NCBI RefSeq assembly: GCF_000003815.2
Contig: NC_049994.1
Span: 2,393,449-2,457,448, forward strand
Origin: Branchiostoma floridae
Lineage: Eukaryota > Chordata > Leptocardii > Amphioxiformes > Branchiostomatidae
Length of the DNA: 64,000 bases
Reading direction: 5' to 3'
Made by a program: the position numbers and the translations under genes. How positions within the stretch are numbered: position 1 is the stretch's first letter; each line of letters begins with the position of its first letter. The notes under the pieces were generated by a model, which saw only the letters and a list, made by a program, of their open reading frames with translations, was not told the origin of the DNA and searched no databases. Below are positions 46,154 to 57,900 of the stretch, piece by piece.

Positions 46154-46429
46154 GCCACAATTAGAAAATTTCGTAATAAATATTCCTGTCAGAATTCTGT
46201 TGCCATGGCAACAGGACAAATGATGAACTTACTTTGTCAATTGAAATATGTATTATCAACAATTTTTCTGAAAAGATACCAAGTTTAGTGGCCCTAACAA
46301 AAGCCGTTAAGGGGCTATGCGACATTGAAGTTGGTGAAGGCATATGAAAAACCTACCCGGTCTGAAAAGCAGTAGTGCATATGTGGTCTTCATGATCTTT
46401 TGCATAAATTATGACAATGAGCTTGAATT

Positions 46430-47040
46430 ATCATCACCTAATCATATACCCAAACAGCACCGTAGAGCCAGCTGAACGCACTTTAAATGAATACAATAGG
46501 TTCACACCACCACAGGAAAAATCTTTAATTGTCGGCTATGGAGCCGCAACCGGTGCAATGGCCGAGTGGGTAGAGTTTTCGCCTTGCATTCAGTAGGTCG
46601 TGAGTTCAATCCCCGGCCGACTCATACTAAATACTCTAAACATGGTACATGATGCTTTCCCTGCTTAGTACTCAGCACTAATGAGGAAGAGTATGGGAGT
46701 TAAACACACATCACTACCAGTGGACCAGCCCTCTGTTGTAGTGACTTGCAGAAATTTGTGACCCAAGGGCTTCAAAGTGACTTGCAGAAATTTGTGACCC
46801 AAGGGCTTCGAAGTGGAGATGGTCGCCATCCTGCGCATCTGTAGATGCATGGGCAAACTTTAACTTTTATGGAGCCGCCCTGGTTAACCCAAACATGCTT
46901 CGTAGATCCAGCTCCACGCACTTTTAATGTATACAATTGGTTCAAGTCACAATCAGGAAAAATCTTAGTCGGCTATGGAGCCGTCCTAGTTAACCCAAAC
47001 ACCTCGGGGCGGGTTATTAACCCTTATTTATTTGCATAAG
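46430..47040 (+). mobile_element. tRNA-derived SINE (family 2) and flanking repeats
   Basis: 46552-46627 reads like a tRNA head: A-box-like ATGGCCGAGTGGGTAGAG and B box GAGTTCAATCCCCGGC. Around it are imperfect direct repeats: TCGGCTATGGAGCCG occurs at about 46530 and 46970, and a ~38-bp duplication TGACTTGCAGAAATTTGTGA lies at about 46740-46810. Not a functional tRNA gene, since no full acceptor-stem pairing is evident. Confidence 0.65.
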
Positions 47041-47772
47041 GTAATATTCAGGGCATGTGCTTGTTTTGAAAACATCAGAAAGCAGTGAGCTCGTTACACA
47101 AGTAAGAAGTACTGAAACAGTATCTGATATGTGACGTTGTACTTTTTCTCTGCTTTGTTTCTAGCGAAGCCAAAGAGACTGTACCCTCATACATAAGGGT
47201 GATATCCACCCTATCATATCTAGCAGGGAAAGCAAACGTTCCTTTGGACATAATTACTTAGAACAAAGGATCACAAATATCAGTTGAAGCAAAATTTATA
47301 TATGGGGAAGAAGTGCAAAAACATGTGCAAAACATATATTGTGATAAGTGAAATTTATGAAAACCAACAAACCATCACGTAAACTTGTTTGCTATCTTAA
47401 CTTTGAATCCAAAAACAAGGTATCAAAGAAACGCCGGGGAACATAAAGTTCTTGTCAAAACATGACACACACACATTCACACCAATGGATGAGTTTCTCC
47501 ATTGAGTGTTGAAGACTCCGTCCGCCTACCACTGATTTAAATTTACGCTGTGGACAGTGGCTGCAGTCCTCCATCTGACTACCCTGAGCAAGGAGTAAAG
47601 ATTGAATCATTATTTACGCTAATTAAGAACATGAAGTAAAGACTGAATCATTATCTACGCTAATTAAAATCATGAAGAACATGCTGCAGGTCACTTAAAG
47701 CCAGGGCAACCGTCTTGTAGGATTTCAGGTGCGATATGTACCAGGACCGAATGCACTGGAAAGGTTATCTCC
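47041..47772. other. Unassigned DNA upstream of a long hairpin
   Basis: No exon with a recognisable domain. This stretch and 40502-48353 in general were checked for a continuation of the second modular gene, and none was found. Confidence 0.45.
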
Positions 47773-47900
47773 AAACAGATTTTGCTTTGGCAAATGGGAA
47801 GGAGTTTATCCAGCAGAGGAGTGTTATTGGCCAATAACACTCCTCTACCAGCTAAATTCCTTCCCATTTGCCAAAACAAGATCTGCTTGGAGATTACAGT
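47773..47900. repeat. Long hairpin (~55-bp arms)
   Basis: ATCTCCAAACAGATTTTGC...GAGGAGTGTTATTGG is followed immediately by its imperfect complement CCAATAACACTCCTC...GCAAATGGGAAGG-type sequence and AGATCTGCTTGGAGAT. The loop is almost absent. It looks like a small fold-back MITE; an RNA hairpin precursor is possible but unsupported. Confidence 0.85.
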
Positions 47901-48353
47901 TCGGCGACCTCATACCTCCCTGAAATATTTAAAGTTTTGTAAATTTGATGTGAATGACTTAGTATACACATTGACATGATTTATGCATGGTGATGTTCAA
48001 CATTGACTAACATACACACGTCAAAAGTAAAAAAATTCCATCAATAAGTGGTTTTACAATTATTGAACATATTATGCAAGTAAGTTCCTCATTTGCATAT
48101 TTGGTATCAGTATATGTTCCACCTATCGTAATTTACATGTTTTACATTTATTGAAGTCCAGTTATTGAAAACAATGGAATTATACAATTTTCGTATTGAT
48201 GATGCAAATAAAGCCACCATTTGCATAACAGGTATATCATTATGAACATCTTTGCCTAAGCTACATGTTACCCTTTAGCTACTATCTACTTTGAACTTTC
48301 CTTGTATCGATATTTCTATAGGTTATAAAACAGAATTATTTTTTTTACTTTAC

Positions 48354-48794
48354 CTGGTAATAGTCCGTAGAGGTCTAGCTCTTTGAGCCATGGCTGCCAG
48401 CCCGAGTGGGTCTCAGTAACTAGGAACCTCCAATACCGAGCTGTTCCCTGGAACCCGCCGAACTCCTGCCGCTGGCTCGTCCCTCCCTGCACGGTAGTAA
48501 CAGTCACGACGTCCTCCCAGTTGTACGGACTCTCAACCTGTGAATTTTGCATCGTAAAGTCTGCGATGTCATGGATTGTGTCGCCGTAGTTGTTTACAGC
48601 GACACGAGTAATAGTATGTGACGCTGTGAGGTCCAGCACTATATACCAGTTGGCCCAGACACCTTGGGGGTTCCAGAAGGTCTCAGTGTCCCCATCCAAT
48701 GCCTTTGCGGCATCATACGTCACTCCGTTGCCTGGGGCCCACGGTGTGCCGGTGGAGTCCACAACCCATGACGGATCCCTTACCATCCACACAC
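48354..48794 (-). CDS. Second modular gene exon 6: F5/8C domain
   Basis: A 441-bp exon, phase 1-1, clearly homologous to 22729-23166 (shared [52 protein letters not shown]). The similarity continues about 60 bp into the following intron and past the upstream acceptor. Confidence 0.88.
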
Positions 48795-48880
48795 CTGGAG
48801 ACGTATAACGTATGTCATCATTTCTCCGTCAATATTTCGTATACAAATTAAAAAGATACCTTAACTAAACGTTAATATGT

Positions 48881-48953
<73 letters not shown>

Positions 48954-51900
48954 ACCCTATTCAGACCGGGGGGGGGGCTTTTGAGGCTCGTCCCAACTTT
49001 GATGTCTCATAACGCCAGAACGGCTTATGCTAGAGCCACCAAATTTAGTGAGTTTTCCTAAAATATTGTTGGCAACAATTTCCAATTTTCTTGTTGCCAT
49101 GGCAACCATTTGTTGACAGGCAGTTTTGCCAAAAATCGCCAATTTAACAATGTATTTTTCACGTTTATTTGCTATATTACTGCTATTTTCTTACATATAT
49201 TAGAATATGTTTCATAATTAGTTATGCATAAATTTTGCTAATTTGATGACGTCATCAGGTCAATCCAAGATGGCAGACCGTATGGCCAGATCAAGAAAAA
49301 CTAGCTTATTATCCCTTTAAATTTGTAACCGACTGGTATTTTTTCATCAAAAACTATCTAAATGAATGTATTTGCTATATTTCCATTGCCCAACTGGTAT
49401 CTTAGATGCACATGACGTCATTTTATGACGTCATTTTGACGTCATTGATGTTGCTATTGGCAACACAAGTCGTAACAAACATTATCATTCTGTCATCTGC
49501 CCTTGCTGTTACATTTTTGGAGCAAAACGTGAGGTTTTCTGAGAATACCCTATTTTCATGTGTCCGGCCAGTTTAATCAAATTTATGACGTCATAATTAC
49601 GTCAACGTAACGTAACGTCAAACGTCTAATACTTGTCAGATATTATGTCTTTATCCTCTACAAAAAACATGTTTCGTTACATTCTCAACCATCTTGGGCA
49701 GCATTCTACTAACAGCCCACTGCTTAGTGTTAATTGTAAACTCTCACCATGATCCCTCTCCCTTCACTCCCAGGCATGAAGGCATACCACACATCCTTAA
49801 ACCATCCTTTAACAGTCCATTCCCGTTAACTCCCCTGCTGGACAACACATGTGCCAATCACCCCCTGAAGTTAACATTAGTCTCTATCCTCATTAACTCT
49901 AATGGTAAACTAGCACCCCACTGCAGACCTAAATTCACTCTGTTCAGCCTCACCCTGATAATCCTTCTGGCTGGAGATGTGGAGTTAAATCCGGGACCTA
50001 GGGCACCGAAGTACCCCTGCGGCGTATGCCATCGAGCCGTCAGGTGGGAAAAGGTGGACGGCCGGCATGCCATCTGTTGCGACTCATGTGATGTCTGGTA
50101 CCATACTGACTGCATGGGGATGTCAACACCGGTCTATAATACCATCAACAACCCTAACGTGTCCTGGATTTGCTGCTCCTGCGGCCTACCTAACTTCAGC
50201 TCCAGCCTCTTCAACACTACAGTATTCGAAACTTCTAATTGTTTCTCTTCCTTTAACACCAGCACCTGTTCTAGTCCAGCAAGATCTATCGGCTCGCCTA
50301 TCGCTACGTCTTCGCCTATCGGATATGGTATTACTCCACCGCCTCGCGACCGCACACATACCAAACCAGTCAGGACCTGTGTGATCAACTTTCAATCTAT
50401 CCGCAATAAGGTACCTGAACTGCATGCATTTTGCGAAGCTGTGCAACCAGACATTGTTGTTGGCACTGAGACGTGGCTGGACTCGTCAGTGGGCAGCAGC
50501 GAAATCTTTCCGGACACGTACAATGTGTTCAGGAGAGACAGAGCTGGCCGGGGAGGGGGTGTGCTTGTTGCTGTAAAGAACAACATCATAGCAACCCACC
50601 ACCCAGACCCGGACTGTCCCTGCGAGTTGACCTGGGTCCGGGTCCATCTGGCTAACAGTAAGTCCATCTACATAGGGGCCTACTATCGCCCCCCCTCAGC
50701 TGGTCATGATGATTTTGTAGCACTAGAAAGATCAGTGCTGCAAAAGCGGGCTAATAACAACAATGCCCACATCTGGCTAGCAGGCGACTTCAACCTGCCT
50801 GATGCGACCTGGAACCCTGAAGCTAATACCACCGCTTCCAATCCATCCACTCTCACTAGCAATTACATCAGCCTTGCCAATGACTGTGGTCTGGAACAAA
50901 TGGTCTGTGAACCAACTCGTACTGTGGGGCAAACTTCGAACACCCTGGATCGGTTTCTCACCACAAATTCCACCTTAGTGGAGAGAGTCAAAATCTTACC
51001 AGGTCTCAGCGATCATGACATCCCGCTGATTGATGTTCAAGTAAAGCCCCAAACATCAAACCCAAAAGATCGGCTCATATACCTGTGGAGGAAAGCTAAC
51101 ATCGATGCACTCCAGCAGGATATGGCAACATACAGTCGAGAGTTTGCAGACCAGGCTCAGCACAACACTGCCTCAGAAAACTGGGAGCTGTTTAAGGCAG
51201 CCGTTAGTGGTGCTGCCAATAAGCATGTCCCCAGGAAAAAAGTGAGGCCACAATCCAACAAACCTTGGATAACTCCCCAGATTCGCAAAGCTATGCGTAA
51301 GCGGTCTGAACTTTTTTCCAAGGCTAGGAGATCCAACTCCAATGAAGCCTGGGCAAAATTCAAGAGGTGTAGGAAGGGCGTTAAGCAGAGAGTTAGGAAG
51401 GCCCATAGGGATTATGTCTCCAATTACCTGGAGTCTAACATCGAGGATAACCCCAAGGCCTTTTGGAGCTATGTCAAATCCATCAGACAAGACTCTACTG
51501 GTGCGTCCGCCCTAAGACATCAGGGGGTGCTAACATCTGACCCCAAAGAAAAGGCTGATGCGCTGGGGGCCCAGTTTGAGTCAGTGTTTACCAGGGAGGA
51601 TAAGACCACCGTTCCTACCCTTGGCGAACCCAAAGCTCCAACTATCCCCTCCCTTAACATCACAGTGGAGGGGGTAGCCAAACAGCTCTCCTGTCTTAAC
51701 CCCAGCAAGGCCACAGGACCAGACGGATTACCACCTCGCCTCCTGAAGACCGTAGCCGAACAAATTGCGCCAATATTACAGGTCATATTCTCCCAGTCAA
51801 TATCCACGGGAGATGTTCCTGAAGATTGGAGAACAGCTAACATCGCTCCAATCTTCAAAAAGGGGGACAGAACCTTGCCATCAAACTATAGGCCGGTGTC

Positions 51901-54900
51901 TCTGACATCGGTCTGTGACATCGTGCACAGCCACATGATGAAACATCTAGACGCTCATGGCATTCTGTCCCCTGCGCAACACGGCTTCAGGAAGGGTCTG
52001 TCCTGCGAGAGCCAGCTGGTGCTTACCCTCCAAGACCTGGCCAAGAACATGGACCAGAACAAACAGGTCGATGCCGCGGTGCTTGACTTTAGCAAAGCAT
52101 TCGATACTGTGCCACACGAACGTCTGCTGAGCAAACTCGAGCACTATGGTATTTCTGGCCTCCTTCAGTCTTGGCTTAGGGCCTTCCTTACGGAGAGAAC
52201 CCAGAGGGTTGTCTTTGACGGTGGAACATCTAAAGCTGTCAAGGTCACCTCTGGAGTTCCGCAGGGTACTGTGTTAGGCCCTCTGCTATTCCTGCTCTAC
52301 ATTAATGACCTACCCGATTCCGTAGACTCACAATGTTCGACTGTTTGCTGACGATTGCTTGATTTATCGAACTATCAGCAAGCCTTCTGACGCACAAGGG
52401 CTGCAGTCTGACCTCGATGCGCTAACAGAATGGCAAAATCGTTGGCTCATGTCGTTCAACCCCTCTAAATGTCACATCCTCCATATCACCCGTAAAAAGC
52501 ACCCCATCATAACTCAGTACTCCCTCTGTGGAGAAGCCCTTACCGGTGTTAAGTCCCACCCCTATCTTGGAGTACAACTGTCCGACGATTTGCGGTGGGA
52601 CACCCATATCAACCACGCCACTAGTAAAGCTGGTAAGGTCCTAGGAGTCATTCGGCGCAACTTGACCCATTGTCCATCTAGGGTCAAGGCCACTTGTTAC
52701 AAAGCGCTGGTACGGCCTCACTTGGAATATAGTGCCATCGTCTGGGACCCGTACACCAACAAAGGGATACAGGCGGTGGAGGCCGTCCAGCGCAGGGCAG
52801 CCCGAGTGACCCTAAATGACTACCGGCAGACTAGCAGCGTGACACAAATGCTTTCAGACCTGCAGTGGCGCCCTCTCTCCGAAAGGAGGAGGAACGCCCG
52901 CCTCACCTTTTTCTATAAAGTAGTCAACAATAATATTAACATAGACGCCAGCAATATTCTGAAGCCTGCCCAAGGGCGTACCCGGGGTAGTCACGGCTTC
53001 AAATATCAACACATATTTGCACGCACCGATATCTACAAACATTCTTTTTTCCCACGCACAATTCCCGAGTGGAATGCCCTGCCTGGCACGGTTGTAAGCG
53101 CTCCCAACGTTGAGCACTTCCGTGCCAGGCAGGCGGCCTGCCCGCCCTAACCCGGGAGCCTCAGCTCCCCCCCCCCCTACTTTTGCCCCTCGCGGGGTCA
53201 TTTGGGGGTATCCTATGCAGATGCAGATGCAGAAAAATGGTGGCCATACGACACGTCGTTTAGGAGTTATAAGACGTAGAAGTGGAGGGCCTCAAAAAAG
53301 CCCGGTCTGAATAGAGTTAAATATGGAGCGATTGTTGACACATTACACACCACCACAACGGCACATATACACTTGTAGTATGTAAAGTATATCTGGTAAC
53401 ATTCACATGACCACCCCCTCAAGACACTTGTGTTGTATTCTCTATGTACCCACCTGTGATACAGCGATATGACGCCTCAAAACACTTGTGTTGTATTCTC
53501 TATGTACCCACCTGTGATACAGCGGTATGACGCCTCAAGACACTTGTGTTGTATTCTCTATGTACCCACCTGTGATACAGCGGTATGACGCCTCAAGACA
53601 CTTGTGTTGTATTCTCTATATACCCACCTGTGATACAGCGGTATGACGCCTCAAGACACTTGTGTTGTATTCTCTATGTACCCACCTGTGATACAGCGGT
53701 ATGACGCCTCAAGACACTTGTGTTGTATTCTCTATGTACCCACCTGTGATACAGCGGTATGACGTATCCAGGTACTTCTGCACACCCGAGCAGGGGTCTC
53801 CGCCGAAAGCGAAGTAATCGGCCCGCACGGCGCACTGCTGTTGGCCCTGGCAGGCTCCCCTCACCACTGACAGGCTGCTGGCTGCCCGGCAGTCGGTGGT
53901 ACAGACGGAACATCCACAGGCGGGGTACCGATCGGGCGACGCCCGGCCGAAGGTGGCGTCCATGATCAGGAGCGTCTTACCCTCCGCGCACGACAGATGC
54001 AAGGTGCCCCACTCACAGGTGTAGGCTGTTTGTATATCGCTTGAGCTCGTTGTTGTCAGCAACTGACCAGGGACTGTCGGAAACACCGATTCTACCGGAA
54101 AAGAATAGGATTGGTTAATATTTGAACAGAGACACCCAATTTCTGACACTAGTGTGTTTTTACTTATGTTGCAATTTTAAACTCCATATCCGGCCGGCCT
54201 TAGTTGGCTTCCAAGATCAGGAGCGTCTTTTCCTCCTCGCATGTCAGCTCACCACAGGCATAGGATGGTTCTGTATCTATGTTTGACATGTTTAAGAATC
54301 AATTTTATCAACAACTCAACAAATAGTCTGTAAACGCTTGATACCAACATGATGGACTTCACTCGATAAGCACTTGACAACACTCTGTTCTTATTAAACG
54401 ATCTGCATTGTAGTATGAATATGTCATAGCGTTCACATGTAGTAAATCCTTAAAGAAAGATTCACAGATGGCCCTATCGCTACCAATAAATATTCTTTTT
54501 ACTGAACGATCTGCATTCAATTTATCATTCAATTTATCATAGTCTTCACTAGTAATCACTCTACAGCCATAATTTACAGTCTTCACTTAAGTAATCACTC
54601 TACAGCCATGATTGATAGTCTTCAATAGTAATTACTCTACAGCCATAATTTGTAGTCTTCATTAGTAATCGCTCTACAGCCATATATTACATTAGTCATT
54701 AGTAATCATTCTACAGCCATAATTGATAGTCTTTACTAGTAATCACTCTACAGTCATAATTTATAGATTTCACTAGTAATCACTCTGTAGCCATAATTAA
54801 TAGATTTCAGTCGTAATCACTCTACAGCCATAATTTATAGTCTTCACTTGTAATCACTCTACAGTCATAATTTATAGTCTTCACTAGTTATCACTCTACA

Positions 54901-57900
54901 GCCATAATTTATAGTCTTCACTAGTAATCACTCTACAGCCATGATTGATAGTCTTCAGTAGTAATTACTCTACAGCCATAATTTATAGTCTTCACTAGTA
55001 ATCACTCTACAGCTATAATTTATAGTCTTCAATAGTAATTACTCTACAGCCATAATTTATAGTCTTTACTAGGAATCACGCTACAGCCATAATGTATAGT
55101 CTTCACTAGTAATCACTCAACAGCTATAATTGATAGTCTTCACTAGTAATCACTATACAGCCATGAGTGATAATCTTCACTAGTAATCACTCTACAGCCA
55201 TAATTGATAGTCTTCACTAGTGATCACTTTACAGCCATAATTTATAGCCAAGAAGCTGACCTCACCTTTACAAGCATCGCGCGCTGCGACAATCTGTTCT
55301 TGAGTCATGGCGTAGTTGTACAGTTGCAGGCAGGCGATACGCCCCGCGAAGTACCGAGGATCATCTTCGTCCTGGGCCCTCACCGCCACCCGGACAGGAT
55401 GCTGACTTGCAACTTCGGTAACCCCGATGTATTGTTCACGTGCCAGTTCCCCGTTGCTCCAGAGGGAGGCCACTCCTGTTGTGCTGTCGTAGGTTCCACC
55501 AACGTAGTTCCAGGCGTCCAGTTGCAGCACTCTTGCAACTACATCAGATGAAAAATGTCCATCTCTGCCTATCGGCCTACAACATACAAGGATAATTCTA
55601 TTCAATTCAACCAGGAGAACAATAAATTGATCTGGCTTTTAAAAAAATTAAAAATTAACCCTATCCAGATCGGGCTTTTTTGGGATACCTGTGACGGGGG
55701 GGGGGGGCTCTTTTGACCCCCCCTTCGTATTTTCAAAACGGCTTAAGTTACGATCACCAAATTTGGAGGGGATGATGTACTAGTTAAGTTTTATATATTC
55801 TGAAAGTTTAGTATCGCTATGACGTAATATGACGTAATTATGACGTCATAATGTCATATTTTAGGCTAAAATCGTCTACATATGAAATTTCCGCTATACT
55901 TAAAGGTATTTAAGAAAACGATGACTATAAAGGTTATCGTATTGGTGTCTAAGTCTGCCAAAACTTTTGTTGCCAATGACGACGACACTGACGCCAATAT
56001 GATGTCAGAAAATGACGTCATTTGTCCGCCATCTTGGATCGACAAGCTTGAATTTTTTAAAATACGATTTTTCCACATATAACCCCAAAACACAATGGAA
56101 GTGGACTAAAAAGGTTCAAATGATTGTGTTTTGTAAGAAAATAAAAGATTTTGACGGAATTTGAGTAAAAATAGCATGCATTTATCGTTAAAATTGGCAT
56201 TGTCCGCCATCTTGGATTTTGATCCACGACGTCATCAAATTAGCATAAATTATCAATAATTAATTAGAATGTAACTTTAAATTACACAGGATCTTAATGA
56301 TATAGATAAACAAGTTTGGTTCAGCAATAAAACTATGAAATCCCATAATTCAAACTGAAATTAGTAAATTTGGTAAAATATGCCTGTCAGAAACCCGTTG
56401 CCATGGCAATACAAAAAATCACAAACTAAAACTTTTTTCGCAGAATTGTTGCTAACAATATTCTAGGAAAAGTCACCAAGTTTCGTAGTCCTAGCACACG
56501 TCGTTCGGCAGTTATCTGACGTCAAAGTTGGCGCGGGCACTTTTAGCCCCCCCCCCCCCGGTCTGGATAGGGTTAAAAAACAACGTTACGTATGAAACAA
56601 CAAGGGAGTAGAAACAGAAAGAAACAACATGCCTCCAACCGGGATCGGACCCGGGCCGGCAGATCACAAATCGAAAGTGCAAACCGTTCGGCCAAAAGGC
56701 TTACTAATAGGCTGTTAGGCTTCTTCGGTTTAGCAATCCTTGAACACCACTGTTACACGTATCTTTACACTAGACAAGCAATTCAACGGGGCCGGCCAAC
56801 TCCTGTAATAGCAAAACTCCCCTGGCAAATTATTCTCCCTATACTGGCCAGTGTATTTAGTCTGGTAGAGACTAAAACGTACCGCAGCTGAAGGTCATGT
56901 GGTTGCAACTGCCAAAAGTGCAATGCCCAATGCCAGATATTGGGGTTGGTCCCGACGTAGTCGAAGATCGGTCCATCCTCTCCTGTAGGATAGACGTGTG
57001 CCAGTATGGTGAAGGAGTAGCGCACGTCCAATTTGCCGTTGTTGGGAATGTCGATGTAGGAATTTGCAGTTCCAGAAAACAGGAAAGCTCCGTCGGCTTC
57101 GCCATACGGACCTGCGGCTAACTGGGTCCCCGTTGATGTCCCGTCGTTTCCGTTACCGGTGATGTCTGATGCTCCAAACCGTGCGTTCAAGGGCCACAAA
57201 CCTACCGCATCAGTCGTAGCTGCAGGGACGGCTGTAGTAGCTGAAACTGAGATTTGTTTATATATTTGCGCAAGGAGAAAGCACATAATAAATGATACAA
57301 TAAACAATAGATACGGGTCCAGGAGAGAAAAATATCAACAGAAAGTGTAATTAAACACCACAGAGTGCCTGCTACTTTACCAGTAACCAATATGACAGCC
57401 TTGTGGACCAGGTTATTGACCTTATTCGTATGGGCAAGAAGAGCAGGAAACGGGGCAAAAAAATCAATGCAAACACGAAATGTAACAGGGCACAGACTTC
57501 CAATGCAGTCCTGCATTTGAATACTTAGAGGACATGTAAGAAAAGAGCTGTGAAAAGTCACCTACGTGAGGTTTAATGGCTTGTAAAGTCTGACTTCTAC
57601 ATTGTATCTGCAGAAACTTTCGGCCAGTTTGATACGGTACAAAGGTCAACACTACAGCAGAACGAGCTCTTGCTGTCCCCCTTGACTAGTAGATCAAAGG
57701 TCACCAAACGTATATATCAGACTGCCTAGGACACTCCAAACACTCTAACTGAGCTAAAAGCCTACTTAAAAGTAAAAAGAAAATGAAATAGCTAAAACAA
57801 ATACCTGTTATTTTCAGCTTAAAAATGCCAACATTTCCCAAGGAAAAGGCTGCTTTTAACAAACAAAATTTGCATCAAATTTGACCTAATACGCCTGCGT

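Larger units (their letters stand above)
48951..53320. mobile_element. TTAA MITE family A split by a retrotransposon
   Basis: The left half starts TCAACCCTATTCAGACCGG at 48951 and runs to about 49655; the right half resumes at about 53231 (AAAAATGGTGGCCATACG) and ends CCCGGTCTGAATAGAGTTAA. Compared with the intact copy at 1837-2793, the break lies near ATTGTCAGATATTAT, before the conserved AAAAATTTGGTGGCC. Confidence 0.8.

Noticed and set aside
46552-46627. Possible tRNA gene
   Set aside because: A and B boxes are present, but no complete cloverleaf is evident and the head is embedded in repeated sequence, so a SINE is more likely. The same applies to 6400-6471, 19400-19486, 35160-35246 and 56637-56705.
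24968-48354. A single giant gene joining the LamG/SUEL gene to the channel gene
   Set aside because: Phases would allow it, but the channel gene has its own start and signal peptide, and the NHL gene lies between on the same strand; no positive evidence.
50134-51858. Minus-strand open frames inside the retrotransposon
   Set aside because: Shadows of the CR1-like polyprotein frame.
53400-55256. Regular direct repeats that might suggest a CRISPR array
   Set aside because: Units are contiguous with no unique spacers, and they lie in introns of a eukaryotic gene; they are minisatellites.
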